From an uncultured Collinsella sp. (GTDB taxonomy: Bacteria > Actinomycetota > Coriobacteriia > Coriobacteriales > Coriobacteriaceae), in the NCBI GenBank assembly GCA_902494545.1, contig CABUTP010000084.1, positions 1-6,881 on the forward strand: a stretch of 6,881 nucleotides of DNA. The letters run 5' to 3'. The notes under the pieces are model-generated. The model was not told the DNA's origin. It saw only the letters and a list, made by a program, of their open reading frames with translations, and searched no databases. Positions within the stretch are counted from its first letter, which is position 1. Every line of letters begins with the position of its first letter. Positions 1-6,543 of this stretch are shown here, in pieces. The position numbers were made by a program, and so were the translations under genes.

Positions 1-383
1 AGCGCACGGAACACGATAGAAGCGGCAAACGGCAGCACGAAGGCCATGTTAAAGCAGTTGGCCCCAAAGGACAGGACGCCGCCGTCGCCAAACAGTAGCG
101 CCTGCAGCGCCAGAGCAACCGAAACCGCAATGGCCGCGGCCTCCGGGCCCAGCAACAGCGCAATGAGCGCGCCGCCAACGGCGTGACCCGTGGTACCGCC
201 GGGCAGCGGCACGTTGAACATCATGAGCAAGAAGGAGAATGCGGCGCAGATGCCCAGAAAGGCCATGTGCTCGCGATCGAGCGTGGCGCGTACCTTCTTG
301 ATGCAGTGAACCCATACGGGCACCATCGCCACCGCCATGACGGCATCGGTCTGCGGGGACAGGTAGTTGTCTGGAATGTGCAT
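1..383 (-). CDS. cbiM: ECF-type nickel/cobalt transporter substrate-binding membrane subunit CbiM/NikM (partial, 3' end off the left edge)
   Basis: This is the S component of an energy-coupling factor transporter, a membrane protein that captures Ni2+ or Co2+ for import with the partners CbiN/NikN, CbiQ and CbiO. I read 127 codons from ATG 383 to the window edge with no stop. The protein begins MHIPDNYLSP, the family signature in which Met1 and His2 of the mature N-terminus help bind the metal. The further metal ligand His67 is in place in GGTTGHAVGG. Hydrophobic stretches at about residues 15-25, 41-58, 69-94 and from 107 are transmembrane segments. The start is fixed by the conserved N-terminus and by GGGAGG five bases upstream (389-394). 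The MHIPD start resembles nickel-type NikM more than the MHIMEG of cobalt-type CbiM, and the NikR-like operator upstream agrees. The metal is therefore probably nickel, but this is inferred. The family is near certain; the remaining C-terminal part and the partner genes lie outside the window. Confidence 0.93.
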   Translation of the reverse strand, partial: MHIPDNYLSPQTDAVMAVAMVPVWVHCIKKVRATLDREHMAFLGICAAFSFLLMMFNVPLPGGTTGHAVGGALIALLLGPEAAAIAVSVALALQALLFGDGGVLSFGANCFNMAFVLPFAASIVFRA

Positions 384-440
384 GTACGCCTCCCGGTTAT
401 CGGCGCACGGAATTGCAACGCCGCTTAAATCACCTTGCCA

Positions 441-468
441 GTGTTACGTATTGTCAGATTCGTAACAC
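441..468. promoter_or_regulatory. NikR-like operator: GTGTTAC-N14-GTAACAC inverted repeat
   Basis: Two perfect half-sites, GTGTTAC (441-447) and GTAACAC (462-468), are separated by 14 bases; counted with the next base pair the arms are 8 bp. From memory, a GTGTTAC-N13/14-GTAACAC motif has been proposed for the nickel repressor NikR in Desulfovibrio-type genomes. The site lies 58-85 bases upstream of the cbiM/nikM start and just downstream of its predicted -10 box, a position where a bound repressor would block transcription. NikR itself is not in the window, so the assignment is inferred from motif and gene function. Confidence 0.65.
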
Positions 469-478
469 GCCGCGGGCT

Positions 479-507
479 ATCATAGCAAAACGGCGCGCTG
501 CCGACAA
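479..507 (-). promoter_or_regulatory. Predicted sigma-70-type promoter of cbiM/nikM
   Basis: Read on the minus strand, a -35 box TTGTCG (502-507) and a -10 box TATGAT (479-484) are spaced by exactly 17 bases. The expected start is near 472, about 90 bases before the cbiM/nikM ATG, which puts the NikR-like repeat in the first transcribed bases. The -10 matches consensus at 5 of 6 positions and the -35 at 4 of 6. The -35 box falls inside the loop of the pheST terminator hairpin. Confidence 0.55.
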
Positions 508-519
508 AGCAGCACGCCG
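487..519 (-). terminator. Intrinsic terminator of the pheST operon
   Basis: On the minus strand, arms of 11 bp (509-519 and 491-501), paired throughout with one G-U wobble, enclose a 7-base loop (502-508) and are followed by four U (487-490). It lies about 110 bases after the pheT stop and before the cbiM/nikM start, so it most likely ends the pheS-pheT transcript. The U-tract is short, so some read-through into the transporter gene is possible. Confidence 0.65.
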
Positions 520-539
520 TTATGTAATGCGCGTGTCAT

Positions 540-566
540 ATATGAAGGCTCAACAGTGCCTTATAT
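540..566. other. Small hairpin in the pheT 3' untranslated region
   Basis: ATAT-G-AAGGC (540-549) can pair with GCCTTATAT (558-566), a 9-bp stem with one bulged G around an 8-base loop. No T-run follows on either strand, so it is not an intrinsic terminator by itself. It may protect the 3' end of the pheST mRNA. The rest of 520-629 shows nothing else I can name. Confidence 0.3.
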
Positions 567-629
567 CGAGCATAGCGGTCACGTAGGACTCGGCGGCAAC
601 CACCGCTGACCCATACCCCGGCGCAAGCC

Positions 630-3083
630 CTAGCCGCGGACCTCGCCGTTTACGCCCTTGCACACCTTGGTGACGATCTTCTGGTGCGCCTTCTCGACCT
701 CTTCGCTGGTGAGCGTGTGGTCGTCGGAGCGATACGTAAGCGCAAAGGCCATGGACTTCTTGCCCACGCCCACGCGGACCGGATCGCGGTAGACGTCGAA
801 CAGGCGCACGCCCTCGAGCAGCTTGCCGCCGGCGCTGGTAATACGGCGCTCAAGATCCTCGCAGGTCACGGAGTTATCGACCACGATAGCCAGGTCGTGC
901 TCAACGGCAGGGTACTGCGAGAACTCGCGGTAGTTCTCCTGATTGCGGGCGCCCTTGATCAGCTTGTCCAGATCGAGCTCAAAGGCAACGACGACCTCAT
1001 CGATGCCCATCGCCTCGCGCGCCTCGGGGTGGATCTCGCCGACCCAGCCCAGCACGGTGCCGCCGGACAGAACCTCGGCCGCACGACCCGGCTGCAAGAA
1101 AGCGTAGCCCTCGCCCTCGACGGGACGGAAGCGAACCTTCTCGATGCGCAGCTGGGCAAGCAGCTCCTCGACAATGCCCTTGCCAAAGAAGAAGCGCAGC
1201 TTGCGGTACTTCATGTTCCAGGACTGCTCGCTCCACTGGCCCGAGAGCACGCCCGCCACGGACTTGGTCTCCTTGGGCAGGCTGGCGTTCTCGCGACCGT
1301 GGAACAGGCTGCCGACCTCGTACAGGTGCACATTGGGCGTACCGTGCGCCTCGTTGTAGGCCACGGACTGCAGCAGGCCCGGCAGCAGCGAACGACGCAT
1401 CTCGGTCTGCTCGGCTACCAGCGGGTTCATGAGCACCACGGGGCAACCGCGACCCTCGGTGGACATACCGATCTTCTCCAGGTCGCCCGGGGCGGCAAAG
1501 CCGAAAGTCGTGGTCTCGTTGAGGCCGCAGGCGCGCAGGATCTCGCCGACCTTGCGGGTGAGCTTCTGCTCGCGGGTCAGGCCGCCGATGTGATTCTTGG
1601 CAGCCGGGATGGTCGCCGTCACGCGGCCCATGCCCCACAGGCGCAGGACCTCCTCGATCAGGTCGATCTCGCGCGGCAGGTCGGGACGGAAGCTCGGCGG
1701 GGTAACCATAAAGTCCTCGCCGTCGCGCTCGACGATGCAGCCCAGACGGGTGAGCGAACGCTCGATAAAGTCGGGCTCGATGTCGGCACCGCAGATAGCA
1801 TGCACGCGGGCCAGGCGCAGTTTAATGCTGTCGATGGTCTTGGGCGCGGGGAAAACGTCGACATAGCCGGGAGCAACCTCGCCGCCGGCGATCTCCTCGA
1901 TGAGCGCGCAGGTAACGTTGGCGACATCCACGCAGCCGGTCTCGTCGACCTGGCGCTCAAAGCGAATGGAGGCATCGGAGATCAGCGACAGATCGCGGCT
2001 GGTGTGCGAGGTGCGACCGGCGTTGAAGCAGGCACTCTCGACCATCACATCGACGGTGTCGTCCTCGATCTCGGAATCCATGCCGCCCATAACGCCGGCC
2101 AGAGCCACAGGGCGCTCGCCGTCGGTGATGAGGCCCATGCCGGCGTCAAGCGTGCGCTCCTCGCCGTCGAGCGTCGTGAACTTCTCGTCCTGCTGGGCGG
2201 CGCGAACCACCACGCGGCGATGGCCCTCGCGCTCGGCAAAGGTGTCCAGGTCAAAGGCGTGCAGCGGCTGACCGGTGAGCATCATCACGTAGTTGGTGAT
2301 GTCGACGATGTTGTTGTGCGGGCGCACGCCCAGGGCATTAAGGCGCTTGACCATCCAGTCGGGCGACGGACCGACCTTCACGTTGCGCACGATGCGGGCG
2401 ACGTAGCGGTCGCACAGGCCCTCGTCGGCAATCTCGACCGAAAGCTCGTCGTCGGTCGCGCGGCCGGTCTCGGCCTTGATGGCAGGCAGCTCAACGTGGA
2501 AATCGCGGTCGAAGATGGCGCCGGTCTCACGGGCCATGCCGATCATGGACAGGCAATCGGGACGGTTGGGCGTGATCTCGCAGTCGAGCACGGTGTCGCT
2601 CGAGCCCACATACTCGGCAAACGGCATGCCACAGGGCGCGTCCTCGGGCAGGATCATGATGCCGGAGTGGTCGCCGCCCAGGCCGAGCTCGCGCGCGGAG
2701 CAGTTCATGCCCATGGACACGACGCCGCGAAGCTTGCTCTTCTTGATCTTGACGTCACCGGGCAGGACAGCGCCAATCATGGCCGTGACGATGTGGTCGC
2801 CGGCCTCGAAGTTCTGCGCGCCGCAGACGATCTGCAGCGGAGCGGGGTTGCCGTCGGCGTCGAGATTCTTGTCGCCCACATCGACCGAGCACACATACAT
2901 GTGGTCGCTATCGGGGTGCGGGGTCTTGGTGAGCACCTTGGCGGTCACCACGTGGTCGAAGGACTCGCCCACGGTGTCGATCGCCTCAACCTCGGTGCCG
3001 GTACGGATATATTCGTCCGAAAGGGTCTTGGGATCCTCCGGAATATCGATCATGGTCTTGAGCCAGTCGTAAGAAACGCGCAT
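630..3083 (-). CDS. pheT: Phenylalanine--tRNA ligase beta subunit
   Basis: This is the beta subunit of the cytoplasmic alpha2-beta2 phenylalanyl-tRNA synthetase, which attaches phenylalanine to tRNA-Phe using ATP. The beta chain binds tRNA and edits mischarged Tyr-tRNA-Phe. The 817 residues match the usual bacterial length of about 800. Domains in order: the N-terminal MRVSYDWLK, an EMAP/OB-fold tRNA-binding domain at about 39-155 (including LQIVCGAQN), the B3/4 editing domain at about 210-390 (including RPHNNIVDITNYVM and GQPLHAFD), the B5 domain at about 415-495 (PSFRPDLPREIDLIEEVLR), a catalytic-like domain without class II signature motifs at about 500-700, and a C-terminal FDX-ACB anticodon-binding domain at about 725-817 (QYPAVEHDLAIVV). 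AAAGGAGA lies about nine bases before the ATG. It follows pheS by 63 bp in the same direction, so the two are cotranscribed under the T-box upstream of pheS. Nothing is missing. Confidence 0.98.
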   Translation of the reverse strand: MRVSYDWLKTMIDIPEDPKTLSDEYIRTGTEVEAIDTVGESFDHVVTAKVLTKTPHPDSDHMYVCSVDVGDKNLDADGNPAPLQIVCGAQNFEAGDHIVTAMIGAVLPGDVKIKKSKLRGVVSMGMNCSARELGLGGDHSGIMILPEDAPCGMPFAEYVGSSDTVLDCEITPNRPDCLSMIGMARETGAIFDRDFHVELPAIKAETGRATDDELSVEIADEGLCDRYVARIVRNVKVGPSPDWMVKRLNALGVRPHNNIVDITNYVMMLTGQPLHAFDLDTFAEREGHRRVVVRAAQQDEKFTTLDGEERTLDAGMGLITDGERPVALAGVMGGMDSEIEDDTVDVMVESACFNAGRTSHTSRDLSLISDASIRFERQVDETGCVDVANVTCALIEEIAGGEVAPGYVDVFPAPKTIDSIKLRLARVHAICGADIEPDFIERSLTRLGCIVERDGEDFMVTPPSFRPDLPREIDLIEEVLRLWGMGRVTATIPAAKNHIGGLTREQKLTRKVGEILRACGLNETTTFGFAAPGDLEKIGMSTEGRGCPVVLMNPLVAEQTEMRRSLLPGLLQSVAYNEAHGTPNVHLYEVGSLFHGRENASLPKETKSVAGVLSGQWSEQSWNMKYRKLRFFFGKGIVEELLAQLRIEKVRFRPVEGEGYAFLQPGRAAEVLSGGTVLGWVGEIHPEAREAMGIDEVVVAFELDLDKLIKGARNQENYREFSQYPAVEHDLAIVVDNSVTCEDLERRITSAGGKLLEGVRLFDVYRDPVRVGVGKKSMAFALTYRSDDHTLTSEEVEKAHQKIVTKVCKGVNGEVRG

Positions 3084-3146
3084 CTAACTGGTCTCCTTTC
3101 ATAAATGCGGCTTTGAGCCGGAAACTGTAACTAAGAAGAAAGCGTT

Positions 3147-4223
3147 CTAGAACTGGTTCAAGAACCTCATGTCACCAGTCATCAACGTGCGCAGGTCGGG
3201 CAGGTCGTAGCGCAGGGCCGCGACACGCTCGGCGCCAATACCAAAGGCGAAGCCGGTGTACTTCTCGGGGTCGATGCCGCAGTTGATCAGGACGTTGGGG
3301 TCGACCATGCCGCAGCCCAGAATCTCGATCCAGCCGCTGTGCTTGCAGAAGTTGCAGCCCTTGCCGCCGCACACGTGGCAGCTCACGTCCACCTCGCAGG
3401 AAGGCTCGGTGAAGGGGAAGAAGTGCGGGCGGTAACGCGTCTTGCGATCCTCGCCAAACATGCACTTAACAAAGTAGTCGAGCGTGCCCTTAAGATCGCC
3501 AAAGGTGATGCCCTCGTCGACGACCAGGCCCTCGATCTGGTTGAACTGCGGCAGGTGGCAGGCGTCGGCCGTGTCGGGACGATAGACGGTGCCCGGGCAG
3601 ATCATGTAGATGGGCGGCTTTTGCGACTCCATGGTGTGGATCTGCACGCCCGAGGTCTGGGTGCGCAGCAGCACGTCGGACTCGCCGTGGGCGTGAGCCT
3701 CGGGGTGCGCGACGCTGCCGGGGTTGTTGTCGACCACATAGAATGTGTCGCGGGCCGAGCGGCTCGGGTGATCCATGGGGGCATTGAGCGCGGTGAAGTT
3801 GTAGTAGGAGGTGTCGACCATGGGGCCGGACTCGACGGTGTAGCCGATGCCGCAAAAGATGTCCTCGGCCTCCTCGATGATCTGCTTGATCAGGTGCTGG
3901 TGACCGATCTGCGGACGGATGCCCGGCAGCGTGATGTCGACGGCGTCGTGCTCCAGTGCGTGCTTGAGGGCGGCTGCCTTCATCTCGGTCGTGCGCTCGT
4001 CGAGCATGCCCTCGATCAGCTGGCGCATCTCGTTGGCGCGCTTGCCCATCACGGGACGATCCTCGGGGGCGAGCTTGCCCATCATGCGCATCAGGCCGGT
4101 GATGCGGCCCTTGCGGCCGAGCAGCTCAACGCGCGCGGCCTCGAGCTTTGCGGCGTCGTCGGCGCCTGCGACGAGCTCCTTGGCCTCTTCCTCGAGTTTG
4201 ACCAGATCATCAATCAGACTCAT
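3147..4223 (-). CDS. pheS: Phenylalanine--tRNA ligase alpha subunit
   Basis: This is the catalytic alpha subunit of phenylalanyl-tRNA synthetase, a class II enzyme that forms Phe-adenylate and transfers Phe to tRNA. From ATG 4223 it has 358 residues. An N-terminal coiled-coil tRNA-binding arm (about 1-90, rich in Glu, Lys and Ala) precedes the core. Motif 2 is visible as GTVYRPDTADACHLPQFNQIEG (residues 211-232), and motif 3 as GFAFGIGAER (324-333). A Cys pattern C-x2-C-x4-C-x2-C at 282-293 inserts a zinc-knuckle-like loop absent from the E. coli enzyme but, from memory, present in Firmicutes-type PheS. The frame stays open upstream to 4589, but that extension runs through the T-box leader and is not coding. 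ATG 4223 has AAGGGA just upstream and begins the family's normal N-terminus. pheT follows after 63 bp, a gap that contains a small CGGCT/AGCCG hairpin (3108-3120). Confidence 0.98.
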   Translation of the reverse strand: MSLIDDLVKLEEEAKELVAGADDAAKLEAARVELLGRKGRITGLMRMMGKLAPEDRPVMGKRANEMRQLIEGMLDERTTEMKAAALKHALEHDAVDITLPGIRPQIGHQHLIKQIIEEAEDIFCGIGYTVESGPMVDTSYYNFTALNAPMDHPSRSARDTFYVVDNNPGSVAHPEAHAHGESDVLLRTQTSGVQIHTMESQKPPIYMICPGTVYRPDTADACHLPQFNQIEGLVVDEGITFGDLKGTLDYFVKCMFGEDRKTRYRPHFFPFTEPSCEVDVSCHVCGGKGCNFCKHSGWIEILGCGMVDPNVLINCGIDPEKYTGFAFGIGAERVAALRYDLPDLRTLMTGDMRFLNQF

Positions 4224-4309
4224 GTCTTCCCTTTCGTCTCTCGCGCTCCCCGCTTGCCGAGGCGGCTGCCGCCGTCTGACGTTGCGAAAACGCGGCCCGG
4301 TTCGGTAAC

Positions 4310-4350
4310 AAAAAAACCGCCCTCGGGCATGTGCATTGCCCAAGGACGGT
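4310..4350 (-). terminator. T-box attenuator terminator upstream of pheS
   Basis: The minus-strand arms 4337-4350 and 4316-4329 form 14 continuous pairs, two of them G-U, around the 7-base loop 4330-4336. They are followed by a run of seven U (4310-4316, the last also closing the stem). It ends about 86 bases before the pheS start and should stop transcription when tRNA-Phe is charged. Confidence 0.92.
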
Positions 4351-4372
4351 TGAATTCCGCGGTACCACCTTG
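4341..4372 (-). promoter_or_regulatory. T-box antiterminator element
   Basis: On the minus strand, CAAGG (4368-4372) pairs with CCUUG (4341-4345), and GCGG (4357-4360) with CCGU (4346-4349). These flank the seven-base bulge UGGUACC (4361-4367) that holds the tRNA acceptor end. The 3' half (4341-4349) is also the 5' arm of the terminator, so the two folds exclude each other. This is the standard T-box switch. Confidence 0.88.
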
Positions 4373-4602
4373 TTTGACCCGGCGGATGTCTGGCCCGCCG
4401 TGCCCACTCTGTGCCCCTTGTCGCGAGGCTCACGGCTTCCCTACTGGGGACATCGCCGCCACTGGCCGCGCGCCCGTTGAGGTCGCTGCTCGGGAGTGAA
4501 CGCTTGGCCCTTGCCGCCGCAGGAAGGCTTGCAGCCCATGACCTTCCCTCTCTTGCCGGCGACGCGGCGGGCAAAACCCTCTCCGTCAACGCATTGGGCT
4601 AC

Positions 4603-4611
4603 AGGATACCA
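4603..4611 (-). promoter_or_regulatory. Candidate extended -10 promoter of the pheST T-box transcript
   Basis: On the minus strand, TGG-TATCCT (4603-4611) fits an extended -10 element (TGn followed by a 4/6 match to TATAAT). It would start RNA near 4596, just before Stem I of the T-box begins at 4591, which supports the position. I see no good -35 box at normal spacing. The opposite-strand promoter for the carboxypeptidase must lie in 4612-4718, but I could not find a convincing one. Confidence 0.4.
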
Positions 4612-4729
4612 CATTGTTTGGTTGTATCGCCGCGTTCCGTTTTGTTCATGCTGGGTACAAGGCAGGTAGCTGTGCAAACTGGCCGTGCGCCCATCCGTGG
4701 CGCTCGGCTCGCGAGATCAAGGATATGGT

Positions 4730-6304
4730 ATGGGAAAGAAGCACGATAAGAAGGCCGAGCCCGCAGCGGGCAAGACGCCCAAAGGCATGAAGGTCGATAA
4801 GGCCGTCAAAAAATTCCGCAAGCTCGAGGGCAAGCTGTGGACCCGCGAGTACCTGCTCAAGATTGCCGAGTTTGACGGCGCGACCATTGCCCCCGCCAAC
4901 GGCGCCGCAGCGCGCGCCGACGCCATGGGCACCCTTGCCGGCGAGCACCATAAGCTCCTGACCAGCGAAAAGTCTGTCGAACTTGTGCGCTCGCTAGCAC
5001 GCGAGACCGTCGCCGGCGGCAAGATCGACGACCCGCAGCTGCTCGACGAGATCCGCGTGCTCGGCCGCGACCAGCGCGAAGCGAGCGTCATTCCCACCGA
5101 GGAGGCCGAGGCCTGGACCAGGCTCACCTGCGAGGCCGACGCCGTGTGGCACAAGGCCAAGACGGCCAATGACTGGGCGAGCTTTGAGCCCTATGTGGAT
5201 AGAATCGTCGGCCAGCTTAAGCATCAGGCCGAGCTAATGGACCCCAAGCGCGACCCATACGATGTTTGGCTCGACCAGTACGAGCGCGGCCTTTCCGCCA
5301 AGAGCTTCGATGCGTTTTGCGATGAGGTCAAGGCGACGGTCGTGCCGCTCGTGCACGCCATCGGCGAGCGCGGCCAGCAGCCCGCTGCCGACTTTTTGCA
5401 CGCCCGCGTGCCCGAGGCCGCCCAGCGCGCCATGAGCTTCGACCTTATGAAGCTCGTCGGCCTGGGCCTGGACGACACCACGCTTGCCTTTACCGAGCAC
5501 CCGTTTAGCGAGGGCTTTGCCGTGGGCGACGCGCGCATCGCGACGCACATCTACGAGGACGACTGCATCTCCAACGTCTACAGCATCATCCACGAGGCGG
5601 GACACGCCATGTACGAGCTGGGCGTCAATCCCGCCTATGCGCGCACCTGTCTTGAGGGCGGCACCTCCATGGGCATCCACGAGAGCCAGAGCCGCTTTTT
5701 CGAGAACACCGTGGGTCGCAGCCGCGCCTTTATGGGCCCGCTGCTCGAGGTGCTGCGCCGTCACGCGCCCGAGGTCTATGGCAGTGTGGACGAGGATACG
5801 CTCTACCATGCCGTGAACATCGCACGGCCGTCGCTGATCCGCACCGAGGCGGACGAGCTCACTTATCCGCTGCACGTTATGGTGCGCTACGAGATCGAGC
5901 GCATGCTGTTTGCCGGCGAGGCCACGGCCAAGGACATCCCCGCGCTTTGGAATCGCTTTATGGATGAGTACCTGGGCATTCCCGTTCCCGACGACACGCA
6001 CGGCTGCCTGCAGGATACGCACTGGAGCGGTGGCTCGTTTGGCTACTTCCCCACCTATGCGCTGGGTAGCGCCTACGACGCTATGTTTGTGCCGGCCATG
6101 TGCCGCGACGGCGTCGACCTCAACGGCGCCTGTGCGAGCGGCGATTTGGCACCCGTCCGCGCCTGGCTGGGTGAGCACATTTGGCAGTGGGGCCGCGCCA
6201 AGGACGCACCGGAGCTCATTGAGGGCGCCTGCGGCATGGCGTTTGATGCCCGCTACTACTGCAGCTACCTGCAGGACAAGTTCACCACGCTCTACGAGCT
6301 GTAA
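4730..6304 (+). CDS. M32-family metallocarboxypeptidase (carboxypeptidase Taq type)
   Basis: This is a cytoplasmic zinc carboxypeptidase that releases C-terminal amino acids from peptides. It has 524 residues, against about 500 for the family. The zinc site is HEAGH at 288-292, with the third ligand Glu318 in the HESQSRFFEN motif (317-326). The family motifs IRTEAD (370-375) and GCLQDTHW (425-432) are intact. The motif usually written DXRXT appears as DARIA (267-271), with Ala for Thr. No signal peptide or membrane segment is visible. The first 35 residues are unusually Lys-rich and not part of the usual fold. I chose ATG 4730 because AAGGA (4719-4723) precedes it by six bases; an in-frame GTG at 4685 would add 15 residues but lacks a good site. 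It is monocistronic, divergent from pheST, and closed by its own terminator. Its role is probably peptide recycling. Confidence 0.95.
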   Translation: MGKKHDKKAEPAAGKTPKGMKVDKAVKKFRKLEGKLWTREYLLKIAEFDGATIAPANGAAARADAMGTLAGEHHKLLTSEKSVELVRSLARETVAGGKIDDPQLLDEIRVLGRDQREASVIPTEEAEAWTRLTCEADAVWHKAKTANDWASFEPYVDRIVGQLKHQAELMDPKRDPYDVWLDQYERGLSAKSFDAFCDEVKATVVPLVHAIGERGQQPAADFLHARVPEAAQRAMSFDLMKLVGLGLDDTTLAFTEHPFSEGFAVGDARIATHIYEDDCISNVYSIIHEAGHAMYELGVNPAYARTCLEGGTSMGIHESQSRFFENTVGRSRAFMGPLLEVLRRHAPEVYGSVDEDTLYHAVNIARPSLIRTEADELTYPLHVMVRYEIERMLFAGEATAKDIPALWNRFMDEYLGIPVPDDTHGCLQDTHWSGGSFGYFPTYALGSAYDAMFVPAMCRDGVDLNGACASGDLAPVRAWLGEHIWQWGRAKDAPELIEGACGMAFDARYYCSYLQDKFTTLYEL

Positions 6305-6329
6305 GGCATAACCGACACGTCAACGCAAA

Positions 6330-6368
6330 GGGGGCGCCGCGGAACCAATCCGCGGCGCCCCCTTTTTT
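6330..6368 (+). terminator. Intrinsic terminator of the M32 carboxypeptidase gene
   Basis: A perfect 13-bp G/C-rich stem (6330-6342 with 6350-6362) around a 7-base loop is followed by six T (6363-6368). It starts 25 bases after the stop codon. Adjacent AAA/TTT can extend the stem by three pairs. On the opposite strand only three T follow, so it should act mainly on plus-strand transcripts. Confidence 0.95.
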
Positions 6369-6370
6369 CA

Positions 6371-6397
6371 CCCAATAACTAGGTACCCAATGACTAG
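6371..6397. repeat. Imperfect tandem repeat, 15-bp period
   Basis: CCCAATAACTAG (6371-6382) recurs as CCCAATGACTAG (6386-6397) with a 3-base spacer, 11 of 12 positions identical. It sits directly after the terminator T-run in non-coding DNA. No function is evident. Confidence 0.6.
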
Positions 6398-6423
6398 TTC
6401 GTTGACGCTAATGTCTTGGCAAC

Positions 6424-6539
6424 GTCGGCGAAAACGACCCTAAGCGAGCAAGGTGACGTGAAATGAAAGGGCGCTGACCTTCTGGTCGCACCCTTGAAAT
6501 TGAACGTCAGATTGCCGCTTGGGGCCGTTTACAGCGTCG
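6424..6539. repeat. Long imperfect palindrome between convergent genes
   Basis: Arms of about 50 bases (6430-6479 and 6484-6532) around the loop TTCT (6480-6483) match at roughly three quarters of positions, by my hand alignment. Several differences are G-U-compatible, and weaker pairing (CGTCG with its counterpart) reaches 6424 and 6539. The core GGG-x-GC-GACC stem (6469-6495) followed on the minus strand by TTTCATTT could serve as a weak terminator for glmM. It holds no plausible ORF. It could be a dispersed palindromic repeat, a bidirectional terminator or a structured RNA; the sequence alone does not decide. Confidence 0.6.
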
Positions 6540-6543
6540 AGCA

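Larger units (their letters stand above)
4310..4591 (-). promoter_or_regulatory. T-box riboswitch (tRNA-Phe sensing) of pheST
   Basis: This is a cis-acting leader RNA in which uncharged tRNA pairs with a specifier codon and, through its 3' end, with the antiterminator bulge, allowing read-through. Stem I closes with CGUUG (4587-4591) against CAGCG (4484-4488). Its 3' side carries UUC followed by A (4498-4500), the Phe specifier candidate. Its distal part holds AGAGAGG and a GGAAGG/CCTTCC stem (4542-4547, 4522-4527) around a GGGCTGCAAG-type loop. A further domain is closed by GGCGATGTC (4449-4457) with GACATC-C-GCC (4381-4390), and has an inner GCCGTG/CACGGC stem. The conserved T-box sequence AGGTGGTACCGCGG is at 4357-4370. 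Its UGGU complements an ACCA end, that is, discriminator base A, as expected for tRNA-Phe. The class is certain; the specifier is a probable assignment. Confidence 0.92.

Noticed and set aside
49..428. Short overlapping open frames on both strands at the left end
   Set aside because: All are out of frame with the CbiM/NikM reading frame, which carries the conserved metal-binding N-terminus.
384..629. Cobalamin riboswitch upstream of cbiM
   Set aside because: No B12-box-like sequence was seen; the interval is accounted for by a terminator, promoter and inverted-repeat operator.
684..3104. 806-codon open frame on the plus strand opposite pheT
   Set aside because: It lies wholly antisense to an intact, clearly identified pheT. 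Its composition (runs of Ala, Gly, Leu, His, Asp, Val) is what GC-rich coding DNA gives in its antisense frame. No recognisable domain is present.
3339..4499. 386-codon open frame on the plus strand opposite pheS and its T-box
   Set aside because: Antisense shadow of pheS with the same low-complexity composition; it also runs through the T-box structures, which explain that DNA.
4224..4589. N-terminal extension of pheS by 122 codons
   Set aside because: The extension reads through the T-box Stem I, antiterminator and terminator. The normal PheS N-terminus and a good ribosome site begin at 4223.
4685..4729. GTG start 45 bases upstream for the carboxypeptidase
   Set aside because: No convincing Shine-Dalgarno sequence precedes it, while AAGGA sits six bases before ATG 4730.
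5234..6178. 314-codon open frame on the minus strand opposite the carboxypeptidase
   Set aside because: Antisense shadow of a gene with all its family motifs intact; no domain recognised.
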